A DNA stretch of 13,777 bases from Planctomycetota bacterium (GCA_025356915.1 JANXQG010000606.1:1-13777); one strand, 5' to 3'; shown: positions 1 through 6,621, numbered from the stretch's first letter. Numbers and translations: made by a program. The notes: a model not told the origin generated them from the letters alone.

Positions 1-780
1 GGAAATGCCGCCCACGCCCGAGGCCATTCCCAAAAGATCATCTTCGCCAAGTTCCAGCGACTCTTCACTCGAGCTTAGGTTCAGCGGAGATTCCAACGAA
101 AGACCACTATCGGCCAGGTCGACGAGCGAAATGCCGCTGTCGCCGCCCATGGAAATATCGCTTCCGGTACTGCTGCCACCGAGCACGAGGTCGTCGTCGT
201 CATGCTTCATACCGTTGAGATCAACGGCCGAATCGGCGGCCGTGCTGCCCGAAACGGCGGTCGCAATGGCCTTGTTAGGCGAAACGGTGATGATGCTGTC
301 TTCCAGCGTGAGATCCTGGTCCAACGTCATATCGAGGTCTTCAAACTGCGAGACCTTCGAGCCGACGGCGCTTTTCTTTACTTCGGCCGGCTTCGGGCCG
401 GCCAGATCGATACCGCTTTCCAGAAGATTGAGATCGCTGAGACCGGTCTTGTCCTGGACCAGCTTCACGTCGCTTTCCATGCGATGGATGTCGCTTTCGG
501 CGGGCGAACGTTTCTTGTCGGCCCCGATTACCGTGCCGGACAATCCGGGGTCGGAATGGCCCAACTCAAACTCGCTGGCCAGCACGTTGTCGTTGGCATC
601 CTCGTGACCACCGGCACCGCGCTCCGCCGACACACGTTCAATGTCCTCGGCCTTGAACTTCCAGTCGGCACCATCGCGGTATCCGTAGAGTTCCCGACGG
701 AGGACCATATCGTTAATGTCGGCCGACGAAACACCAAGTATCTTGGCTGCATCGGCGACGTTGTAATACTTCTGCGCCAT
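1..780 (-). CDS. HTH (MerR/excisionase-like) protein with Ser/Asp-rich tail, C-terminus cut off
   Basis: The frame is open from ATG at 778-780 to the left edge (260 codons, no stop), so the C-terminus is missing. The N-terminus (MAQKYYNVADAAKILGVS, then a second helix and a YGYRDGADWKF wing-like stretch, residues about 1-55) matches the helix-turn-helix of MerR/excisionase-type DNA-binding proteins. After that the protein turns acidic, Ser/Gly-rich and low-complexity, with a repeated DSG(I/L)SL motif near residues 225-245. Long tails of this kind are typical of planctomycete proteins with this HTH. It starts 5 nt after the stop of the small secreted protein encoded upstream on the same strand, so the two are probably co-transcribed. 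The Shine-Dalgarno is weak (AAAGG about 11 nt upstream), which suggests coupling to the upstream gene. The target and function are unknown; DNA binding is inferred from the HTH only. Confidence 0.8.
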   Translation of the reverse strand, partial: MAQKYYNVADAAKILGVSSADINDMVLRRELYGYRDGADWKFKAEDIERVSAERGAGGHEDANDNVLASEFELGHSDPGLSGTVIGADKKRSPAESDIHRMESDVKLVQDKTGLSDLNLLESGIDLAGPKPAEVKKSAVGSKVSQFEDLDMTLDQDLTLEDSIITVSPNKAIATAVSGSTAADSAVDLNGMKHDDDDLVLGGSSTGSDISMGGDSGISLVDLADSGLSLESPLNLSSSEESLELGEDDLLGMASGVGGIS

Positions 781-785
781 GAAGG

Positions 786-1145
786 TTACCTTTGTTCCAA
801 CTGCAAACGAATCTCCCGTGGTAAGGGATTTTCGCCGTTGAAGTCCGTCATCATCAAATCAAAACGAATGTTGCGAACACTGCGGAGAGTGATTTTACCC
901 GTACTCGCCTCGATCCAGTATACGCCCATCGTCTGTTGACGGGGATCGAGGACGGTCAACATCTGCCCTTTGTCTCCCATCGGCGAAGGAACTGCGATCA
1001 GCTCGCCGCCGCAAACAGGTTGTGGACCAGGCTGTGAATTCGGCACGACATGCTGAGCCATCACTTCTCCGCGACGATCCAACAGGCAGACAGCCAAGGT
1101 CACAACGCCAGCCCCCACCAATAGCCCCAAGATCGCTCGTTTCAT
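786..1145 (-). CDS. Small membrane-anchored or secreted protein of unknown function
   Basis: 119 aa. The start ATG (1143-1145) is preceded by a strong Shine-Dalgarno (AGGAGGAG, plus-strand complement at 1152-1159) with good spacing. Residues 1-22 (MKRAILGLLVGAGVVTLAVCLL) form a signal peptide or single membrane anchor; the C at residue 20 is not in a clear lipobox. The rest is a small soluble domain containing VLDPRQQTMGVYWIEASTG, with beta-strand-like alternation near the C-terminus. I recognise the type as a planctomycete hypothetical protein found next to the HTH protein, but know no function. Its stop lies 5 nt before the HTH gene start, so the two form an operon read from a promoter near 1188-1215. 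A role as an exported partner or sensor for the HTH protein would be a guess. Confidence 0.75.
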   Translation of the reverse strand: MKRAILGLLVGAGVVTLAVCLLDRRGEVMAQHVVPNSQPGPQPVCGGELIAVPSPMGDKGQMLTVLDPRQQTMGVYWIEASTGKITLRSVRNIRFDLMMTDFNGENPLPREIRLQLEQR

Positions 1146-1187
1146 AAGACTCTCCTCCTGAAACCGGGAAACTGGAAGCTTAATTCT

Positions 1188-1215
1188 ATTCTAAAAGCCC
1201 CAGTTTCCAATGCAA
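1188..1215 (-). promoter_or_regulatory. Candidate sigma70-type promoter of the leftward two-gene unit
   Basis: On the minus strand, TTGCAT (complement of 1210-1215) and TAGAAT (complement of 1188-1193) are separated by 16 bp. A second TAGAAT overlaps at 1183-1188. The site lies about 40 bp upstream of the start codon at 1145 and its Shine-Dalgarno. Seen by eye against the bacterial consensus; no transcript evidence. Confidence 0.45.
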
Positions 1216-1461
1216 GCAAAATGATTGGCAACAAACTCGAAATTTGATGAGACAGAATCGGCAGCCAAAACGCCAAAATCGGCCTCCCGTCAGCCCTAAT
1301 CCGCATCACATAAACCATTAAAACAGAAGCACTTACAACGAATCACAAGGCCACAATGCCATGCAGCGGCAAGTCTACCGCCATTACAGAGAGGAAACAA
1401 GATCAGCTTGGAAAGCCAAGCAGGATTTTCCGAAAAGGAGGATTTTTCCGGCTCCGAGTCC

Positions 1462-1536
1462 GGGGTCTGGTCAATTTTTCGGCTAAAACGCATGGAATTC
1501 ACCTGAGATCCTTCCCGAAAACATGGACCTGACCCC
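1462..1536. repeat. REP-like imperfect inverted repeat (GGGGTC arms)
   Basis: The left arm at 1462-1482 begins GGGGTCTGGTC and ends TTTTCGG. The complement of the right arm (1515-1536) reads GGGGTCAGGTC and also ends TTTTCGG. Aligned, they agree at about 19 of 22 columns with one gap, and the loop is 32 nt. GC-rich palindromes in an AT-richer intergenic region are typical of REP/BIME sequences mobilised by IS200-like (RAYT) transposases. No such transposase is in the window, so that origin is inferred. Confidence 0.55.
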
Positions 1537-1614
1537 TTCGCGTTGAACTTTGCAGTTCTCCTGCTGGGTTGAGCCTTCCTCTGTCGTCTCTGTTCGCCAC
1601 ATGGTAAAATGAAT

Positions 1615-1726
1615 AACCACCCGCCAAGATGTCAAAACTGCTGTAGGTCAGGCTTTCCAGCCTGACAGTGAATCGGGCAACATCAGGCTGGAAGGCCTGA
1701 CCTACTTGATATTCTGGCGGGTGGTT
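1615..1726. repeat. Palindromic MITE-like element, copy 1
   Basis: There are two nested inverted repeats. The outer arms are perfect 12-mers (1615-1626 AACCACCCGCCA and 1715-1726 TGGCGGGTGGTT). The inner arms of 23 nt (1643-1665 and 1683-1705, starting GTAGGTCAGGC) have one mismatch and enclose a 17-nt loop. Each inner arm can itself fold through CAGGCT/AGCCTG. The whole is flanked by the same 8-mer AAAATGAA at 1606-1613 and 1728-1735, one base outside the outer arms on each side, which looks like a target-site duplication. The element ends 15 nt before the start codon of the NuoE-NuoF fusion. A second copy lies at 9161-9253. No transposase is present, so it would be non-autonomous. Confidence 0.8.
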
Positions 1727-1741
1727 GAAAATGAACGCGGC

Positions 1742-4129
1742 ATGGCCTACCACGACCCCTCACCTCCCACTCACGCGACCGTGGACGACGCCGATCTTGA
1801 GTTTGTCGATGAAACCGTCGAGCGTCTGGGACGGCGCACCGAGGCGGTGATCCCCATTTTGCAGGCCATTCAGTCGCATTTTCGCTACCTACCTCGCGAG
1901 GCCATGGAGCGAGTCTGTCGGCTAACCGAGATCACACCTGCGATGATCGAGGGTGTTTCTACATTTTATACCCAGTTCCGCCATCGGCCGGTTGGCGAGC
2001 ACATTATTCGCGTATGCCACGGCACGGCTTGCCATGTAAAAGGCTCGGAATTGGTGCAAGATGCCCTGGAACGTCAGCTTGGCATCGCTTGCGGTAACGA
2101 TACCGACGCCAAGGGGCTATTCACCGTCGAAAAGGTCGCCTGCCTTGGCTGTTGCACGCTAGCCCCGGTGATCCAGATTGACAACATAACTTACGGCAAT
2201 CTCAACTCGCACCGCACCGGCGACGTGATCGATGCCTTTCTCGCGCAGGACTGCGAGGACAAACCCTCCGATTTGACTGCGGCCTTGCATGACGGCCCGG
2301 TAGGCGAAATTCGCGTCGGCCTGGGTTCGTGTTGCGTGGCCGTTGGCAGCGGAAAAGTACACGAGACCATCTGCCGCACTTTGGCCGCTACAGGAATCCC
2401 GGCGGTGGTAAAGCAGGTCGGCTGCGTGGGAATGTGCCATCAGACCCCCTTGGTGGAACTCATTCCGCCCGGTGGCGGACCGTCTAAACTCTTCGCTCGC
2501 GTGCAAGCCCAAGATGCTCGGGCCATTGTGCTTTCCCAATACCAGCCCAAGAATCTTTGGCGACGGATGGGCCGTCGCGCGGCCGGTTGGTTCGATCGTT
2601 TCCTTAGCGACGAGACCCCTGACCCCGTGGCCGATCGCGCGATCGACGTTCGTGACCGACCGGTTTGTGCGTTCCTTGGACCGCAGCAGCATCTGGCTAC
2701 CGAGTATTGCGGCCAGATCGATCCGACCGATCTGGACGAATACCTCAAGCATGATGGATTCAAGGCCCTGCGGCGCTGCCTCGAAAAGCTCTCGCCCGAG
2801 CAGATCATTGAGCAGGTCCATGCCAGCAGGCTGCGTGGGCGCGGCGGGGCCGGTTTTCCCACGGGACAAAAGTGGGCCACGACCCGAGCCGCGGCGAGCG
2901 AGAAAAAATATGTCATCTGCAACGGCGATGAAGGCGATCCCGGTGCCTTCATGGACCGCATGCTTTTGGAGTCGTTTCCTTATCGCATCATTGAAGGCCT
3001 GGCGATTGCTGCCAAGGCCGTTGGTGCCGACGAAGGGATTTTTTATATTCGGGCCGAGTATCCGCTGGCCGTGAAACGGATCCGCGAGGCTCTGCACAAG
3101 CTAGAAGATCGCGGCCTGCTGGGCGACCGCGTGTTGAGTACCGACTTTCGCTTGCACCTTTCGGTGAAGGAAGGGGCCGGTGCGTTCGTCTGCGGTGAAG
3201 AGACCGCCTTGCTGGCATCGTTGGAAGGTCGCCGCGGCATGCCCCGGCTGCGTCCGCCCTACCCGGCTGAATCGGGTCTGTGGGGCCGGCCGACCTCGGT
3301 AAACAATGTTGAAACCTATTCCGTGGTCCCCTGGATCTTCCGCAACGGCCCCGAGGCATTCGCCCGGCTCGGCACGGAAAAGAGCAAGGGAACGAAGGTT
3401 TTTGCTCTGGCCGGCAAGGTCGCAAGGGGTGGGTTGATCGAAGTGCCGATGGGCATCACCGTCCGCCAGATCGTCGAGGAGATCGGCGGTGGCGTGGCGG
3501 GTGGGAGGAAATTCAAGGCCGTGCAGATCGGCGGGCCGTCCGGCGGTTGCGTGCCCGCCGAACTGGCCGATACGCCGGTCGATTTCGAGGCGTTGTCCCA
3601 GGTCGGGGCGATCATGGGTTCCGGAGGCATGGTCGTCTTGGACGATCGCGACTGCATGGTCGATATGGCCCGTTATTTCCTTCGCTTCACGCAGGACCAA
3701 TCGTGCGGCAAATGTACGCTCTGCCGCATCGGCACACGGCGAATGCGAGACATCCTCGATCGTATATGCAGTGGCAAGGGTCAAAAGGGCGACCTGGAAA
3801 CACTCGAACAACTCAGCCGTACGGTCGGGGCCGGCAGCATCTGCGGACTGGGCCGCACCGCGCCCAACCCGGTGCTTTCGACGCTGCGCTACTTCCGCTC
3901 GGAGTACGAGGCCCACCTAGCCGGTCGCTGTCCCGCGGGCAGGTGCAAAGAAATGATCGCCTACCGAGTGAACGATGCCTGTACCGGTTGCACGCTCTGC
4001 GCCCAAAAATGTCCAGCCGACGCCATCCCCATGACACCTTACGCCCGACACACGATCGACATGCAGAAGTGTACGCGTTGCGATACCTGCCGGCAGATTT
4101 GTCCCGTGGAGGCAATATTTGTGGAATAA
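1742..4129 (+). CDS. NuoE-NuoF (HydC-HydB-type) fused NADH-oxidising flavin/iron-sulfur protein
   Basis: 795 aa from ATG 1742. The frame stays open to TTG 1706 inside the palindromic element, but the protein resembles NuoE only from about residue 14. Domains in order: NuoE thioredoxin-like [2Fe-2S] domain, residues 1-170, with C92-x4-C97 and C134-x3-C138; a second thioredoxin-like [2Fe-2S] domain, 185-270, with C197/C198, C228 and C232; NuoF flavoprotein, 325-725, with FMN/NAD motifs GRGGAGFPTG (366-375), NGDEGDPGAF (from 394) and GAGAFVCGEET (from 478), and [4Fe-4S] cysteines C655, C658, C661 and C701; and a two-[4Fe-4S] ferredoxin, 745-795 (C747/750/753/757 and C777/780/783/787). The extra N-terminal Trx domain and C-terminal diferredoxin are features of HydB-type bifurcating enzymes rather than respiratory NuoF. 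The expected role is NAD(H) oxidation or reduction in the cytoplasm with electrons passed to ferredoxin or a partner. No clear Shine-Dalgarno precedes 1742. Its stop overlaps the next start (TAATG). Family assignment is sure; the bifurcating role is inferred. Confidence 0.93.
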   Translation: MAYHDPSPPTHATVDDADLEFVDETVERLGRRTEAVIPILQAIQSHFRYLPREAMERVCRLTEITPAMIEGVSTFYTQFRHRPVGEHIIRVCHGTACHVKGSELVQDALERQLGIACGNDTDAKGLFTVEKVACLGCCTLAPVIQIDNITYGNLNSHRTGDVIDAFLAQDCEDKPSDLTAALHDGPVGEIRVGLGSCCVAVGSGKVHETICRTLAATGIPAVVKQVGCVGMCHQTPLVELIPPGGGPSKLFARVQAQDARAIVLSQYQPKNLWRRMGRRAAGWFDRFLSDETPDPVADRAIDVRDRPVCAFLGPQQHLATEYCGQIDPTDLDEYLKHDGFKALRRCLEKLSPEQIIEQVHASRLRGRGGAGFPTGQKWATTRAAASEKKYVICNGDEGDPGAFMDRMLLESFPYRIIEGLAIAAKAVGADEGIFYIRAEYPLAVKRIREALHKLEDRGLLGDRVLSTDFRLHLSVKEGAGAFVCGEETALLASLEGRRGMPRLRPPYPAESGLWGRPTSVNNVETYSVVPWIFRNGPEAFARLGTEKSKGTKVFALAGKVARGGLIEVPMGITVRQIVEEIGGGVAGGRKFKAVQIGGPSGGCVPAELADTPVDFEALSQVGAIMGSGGMVVLDDRDCMVDMARYFLRFTQDQSCGKCTLCRIGTRRMRDILDRICSGKGQKGDLETLEQLSRTVGAGSICGLGRTAPNPVLSTLRYFRSEYEAHLAGRCPAGRCKEMIAYRVNDACTGCTLCAQKCPADAIPMTPYARHTIDMQKCTRCDTCRQICPVEAIFVE

Positions 4130-5685
4130 TGCCACATCTCACCATCGACCAACGCGAAATCAAAGTACCACCGGGATCGACGATCCTCGACGCGGCGGAG
4201 CAGGTGGGCATTGAGATCCCCACGCTTTGCTTTTCGCGGCAGTGTGAGCCGTCAACTTCGTGCCTGGTCTGTCTAGTGAAGCTTTTGCCCAGCGGCCGTA
4301 TGGTGCCAGCCTGTGCTACACCGGCAGCCGAAGGCATGATGGTCGAAAGCGAGTCGGACGAGGTTCACGCTATCCGTCGGAGTACGCTGGAACTGCTTCT
4401 AAGCGACCACCTGGGCGATTGCGTGGCCCCTTGTTCGTTCGGCTGCCCGGCGCAGATGAACATTCCGCAAATGCTCCGCCAGATCGCGGCAGGCGAACTT
4501 CGCGAGGCCCTAATCACGGTCAAGGCCGACATTGCCATGCCGGCCGTGTTGGGGCGAATCTGTCCGGCCCCTTGCGAAAAGGTCTGCCGCCGTGGGAATC
4601 TCGACGGCTCAATCGCGATCTGCGAACTCAAACGCATCGTGGCCGATGTCGATCTCGACTCGGCGGAACCCTATCTGCCGCCGCGTCGTCCCGCGTCGGG
4701 CAAGCGGGTGGCTATTGTCGGCGGCGGGCCAGCCGGGTTGGCGGCCGCTTACTATCTGGCCCAGTGCGGCCACGCCTGTACGATCTTCGATGATACGGAC
4801 GCGCTCGGTGGGATGTTTGGCCGCGAGATTCCGCCCGAAAAACTACCTCGCGACGTGCTGCAACGCGAGATCGCTCTGATATTGCGACTCGGAATTGAAA
4901 CGCGGATGAATGTGCGCGTAGGCCGCGACGTTTCATTCACGGAACTTCGTGCCCAATATGATGTCGTGGTGATTGCTATCGGCTGGACCGCGGCCGAGCA
5001 GGTGCCACCCTGGTGCGTCGGCGTTTCTGGCGGCGGAATTGCGGTCAAACGCCGGACCTACGAGACAAACCTGCCGGGAGTCTTCGCGGTTGGAAACGCC
5101 TTGCGCGGACAAGGGACAACCGGCATCCGCAGCATTGCCGATGCCAAGGAGGCCGCAGTGGCCATCCATCAGTTTCTATCTGGTCAGGTGGTAATCGGAA
5201 CCAGTACGCCATTTACCACGCGAATCGGAAAAATGGCGCAGGACGAGTTGGTGCAGCTTTCAAGCAATACAGCGCAGGTTCCGCGTTGCGAAGCTGCAAA
5301 TGGTGTTGGATTGTCGCAGTCCGCCGAGCAGGCCGCGCGATGCCTGCATTGCGATTGCCGCGCGCTTTCGACTTGCCGGCTCCGAAAATACTCGGCCATC
5401 TACGGTGCCGATCCGCGCCGCTTCAAAGCCGAGCGGAGGAAATACGAGCAAGACATCCGTCATGCCGACATCCTCTTTGAGCCGGGCAAGTGCATCGATT
5501 GCGGCTTGTGCGTGCAGATCACGGCGGCGGGTGGGGAAGATCTCGGGCTGACCTATATCGGTCGCGGTTTTGACGTGCGAATCGGCGTGCCGCTGGGCCA
5601 TTCGGTTGCCGAGGCCCTGGCGAAAGTCGCCGCCGAGTGCGTCGCCGAGTGTCCCACGGCGGCGATTGCTTGGAAGAAAGGCTAA
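4129..5685 (+). CDS. NuoG-type [2Fe-2S] / NfnB(GltD)-like FAD iron-sulfur oxidoreductase lacking the NAD(P) domain
   Basis: 518 aa. ATG 4129 overlaps the stop of the fusion gene by one base (TAATG), implying translational coupling. Residues 1-70 are a NuoG-like [2Fe-2S] domain (C34-x10-C45-x2-C48-x13-C62). Residues 85-170 carry H94, C98, C102, C106 and then C145, C149, C153, as in the helical iron-sulfur domain of GltD, NfnB and dihydropyrimidine dehydrogenase. The FAD Rossmann motif is GGGPAG at 198-203, and the closing FAD motif is GVFAVGNA at 317-324. Only about 32 residues separate IAIG (282-285) from that motif, so the second, NAD(P)H-binding Rossmann domain of GltD/NfnB is absent. The tail has C405, C408, C410, C416, then C455-x2-C458-x2-C461 and C504-x3-C508-P. 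It is likely the partner of the NuoEF fusion in a complex like Stn (Sporomusa-type Nfn) or another NuoF-containing bifurcating enzyme. Its substrate is unknown. Confidence 0.85.
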   Translation: MPHLTIDQREIKVPPGSTILDAAEQVGIEIPTLCFSRQCEPSTSCLVCLVKLLPSGRMVPACATPAAEGMMVESESDEVHAIRRSTLELLLSDHLGDCVAPCSFGCPAQMNIPQMLRQIAAGELREALITVKADIAMPAVLGRICPAPCEKVCRRGNLDGSIAICELKRIVADVDLDSAEPYLPPRRPASGKRVAIVGGGPAGLAAAYYLAQCGHACTIFDDTDALGGMFGREIPPEKLPRDVLQREIALILRLGIETRMNVRVGRDVSFTELRAQYDVVVIAIGWTAAEQVPPWCVGVSGGGIAVKRRTYETNLPGVFAVGNALRGQGTTGIRSIADAKEAAVAIHQFLSGQVVIGTSTPFTTRIGKMAQDELVQLSSNTAQVPRCEAANGVGLSQSAEQAARCLHCDCRALSTCRLRKYSAIYGADPRRFKAERRKYEQDIRHADILFEPGKCIDCGLCVQITAAGGEDLGLTYIGRGFDVRIGVPLGHSVAEALAKVAAECVAECPTAAIAWKKG

Positions 5686-5742
5686 TTGTTTTTTGGAGCG
5701 GGTGGACAGCTTTCCGAAGAATCAGCAAACGACGGATTGAAA

Positions 5743-5775
5743 TACCCGGGTGGTATCCATCTACCCGAATGGTAT
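5743..5775. repeat. Tandem operator-like direct repeat, 14 bp, period 19
   Basis: TACCCGGGTGGTAT at 5743-5756 is repeated as TACCCGAATGGTAT at 5762-5775, 12 of 14 bases identical, spaced about two helical turns apart. The first copy is also nearly palindromic (ATACC/GGTAT around CCGGG). The second overlaps the TATAAT at 5773-5778. The geometry suits a regulator binding side by side over a promoter. The regulator is unknown. Confidence 0.45.
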
Positions 5776-5778
5776 AAT
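5773..5778 (+). promoter_or_regulatory. Possible -10 box of the MPAHDWT-family gene
   Basis: A perfect TATAAT lies 71 nt before ATG 5850 in a short AT-richer gap. No good TTGACA-like -35 stands 16-18 bp upstream; that space is taken by the direct repeat. If the box is used, it may need an activator bound at the repeat. Confidence 0.35.
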
Positions 5779-5849
5779 TAATAGTGAAATTTGCGACGGT
5801 AATTTAGACGTCGAACCGTGACATTCGACAAGCGTTGGAGACTATTGAC

Positions 5850-6599
5850 ATGCCCGCACATGACTGGACTTGCGTAGAAGCCGGCATTTTTCACGACTTC
5901 CATCACGCCTGGATTGAGGAGTTGAAGCGATCCCTGAACTCCGGCCTTTTGCCGCAAGGTTACTACGCCTTGGCCGAGCAACACGCCGCAGGTTTTGGTC
6001 CGGATGTCTTCGCGCTCGAAGCCCAGGACGACGGTTGGAAGGCGGAAACCGTGGGTATCGGAGTGCCAGGCGGTGCCGGCCCGCTTTTGCTCGCGCCGCC
6101 GCGCGTCCAAATCACGGCGGAAACAGGAATGGATTTCTACCGCCGCAAGCAGAACGCCGTGATCGTGCGGCATGTCAGCGGTGACCGAATGGTCGCCGCC
6201 GTGGAGGTTGTTTCACCGGGAAACAAGTCGGGACGTGCGGCGGTGCGATCGTTCGTCGAGAAGGCGGCCGAACTGCTCGAACGCCGTATCCATCTCCTGA
6301 TTCTCGACCTGTATCCGCCGGGCCGGCGCGATCCGCAGGGAATTCACGGCTTGATTTGGGAGGAGATCAGCGGGGAGGAGTACGCAGCCCCCCCCGACAA
6401 GCCCCTGACCCTGGCGGCGTATGAGTCGTCGCTGACTACTCGCGCTTTCCTGGAGCCCCTCGCCGTCGGTGATGTCTTGACCGACATGCCGCTCTTTTTG
6501 GAGCCGGGTGCCCATGTGCTCATTCCGTTAGAGAAGACCTATGATCAAGCGTTTGCCGCATTGCCCTCGCGGTGGCGCGGGGTATTGGAGAAGCGGTAG
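5850..6599 (+). CDS. Conserved planctomycete protein (MPAHDWT family, DUF4058-like)
   Basis: 249 aa. ATG 5850 is preceded by GGAG at 5837-5840 with 9-nt spacing; the in-frame TTG at 5835 falls in this Shine-Dalgarno and is rejected. The N-terminus MPAHDWTCVEAGIFHDFHHAW, followed by LLPQGYYALAEQ (from 33), marks a family I recognise as abundant in planctomycetes and, as far as I recall, annotated DUF4058 or simply hypothetical. A core with VAAVEVVSPGNK (115-126), then IHLLILDLYPPG (147-158) and LFLEPG near 215-220, looks like an alpha/beta domain. The E-x6-K spacing is loosely like Uma2/PD-(D/E)XK folds, a weak inference. No signal peptide or membrane segment is seen. It has no evident redox role and may be a bystander between two redox units. 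Confidence 0.8.
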   Translation: MPAHDWTCVEAGIFHDFHHAWIEELKRSLNSGLLPQGYYALAEQHAAGFGPDVFALEAQDDGWKAETVGIGVPGGAGPLLLAPPRVQITAETGMDFYRRKQNAVIVRHVSGDRMVAAVEVVSPGNKSGRAAVRSFVEKAAELLERRIHLLILDLYPPGRRDPQGIHGLIWEEISGEEYAAPPDKPLTLAAYESSLTTRAFLEPLAVGDVLTDMPLFLEPGAHVLIPLEKTYDQAFAALPSRWRGVLEKR

Positions 6600-6621
6600 G
6601 ATTCCAAGTTAAACCGTGGGG

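Larger units (their letters stand above)
1146..1741. other. Divergent intergenic region with promoter and repeats, no convincing gene
   Basis: This roughly 600-base stretch separates the leftward HTH unit from the rightward redox cluster. It holds the leftward promoter candidate (1183-1215), a REP-like inverted repeat (1462-1536), and the palindromic element (1615-1726) with possible target duplications at 1606-1613 and 1728-1735. Positions 1216-1461 are AT-richer than the coding DNA around them and I see no gene there. The short minus-strand frames across this region (1296-1502, 1499-1753) have no family resemblance and run through the repeats. A TAAAAT at 1605-1610 could be a -10 box for the rightward genes, but I found no matching -35 at proper spacing. 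Confidence 0.6.

Noticed and set aside
202..939. Plus-strand frame of 245 codons across the HTH and small-protein genes
   Set aside because: It is antisense to two genes with recognisable products and a strong Shine-Dalgarno, and its translation has no family resemblance.
1296..1502. Minus-strand 68-codon frame
   Set aside because: No recognisable domain, no clear Shine-Dalgarno, and it runs through the REP-like arm; judged to be chance.
1706..1741. TTG 1706 as start of the NuoEF fusion
   Set aside because: These codons lie in the repeat arm and its flank and have no NuoE similarity; ATG 1742 fits the family better, though its Shine-Dalgarno is poor.
1499..1753. Minus-strand 84-codon frame containing VGQAFQPDV
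   Set aside because: That peptide is just the translation of the palindromic repeat, a familiar artefact in planctomycete annotation. The frame is repeat-derived, not a gene.
2159..3916. Long minus-strand frames (2159-3097, 3101-3916)
   Set aside because: Antisense shadows of the GC-rich NuoEF gene; the plus-strand protein explains the sequence with full motif sets.
3547..4128. Upstream extension of the NfnB-like gene's frame
   Set aside because: It overlaps the NuoF coding region in another frame and is Arg-rich shadow sequence; the ferredoxin fold begins right after ATG 4129.
5686..5700. Run of T after the NfnB-like gene as a rho-independent terminator
   Set aside because: I could not find a GC-rich hairpin directly before the T run.
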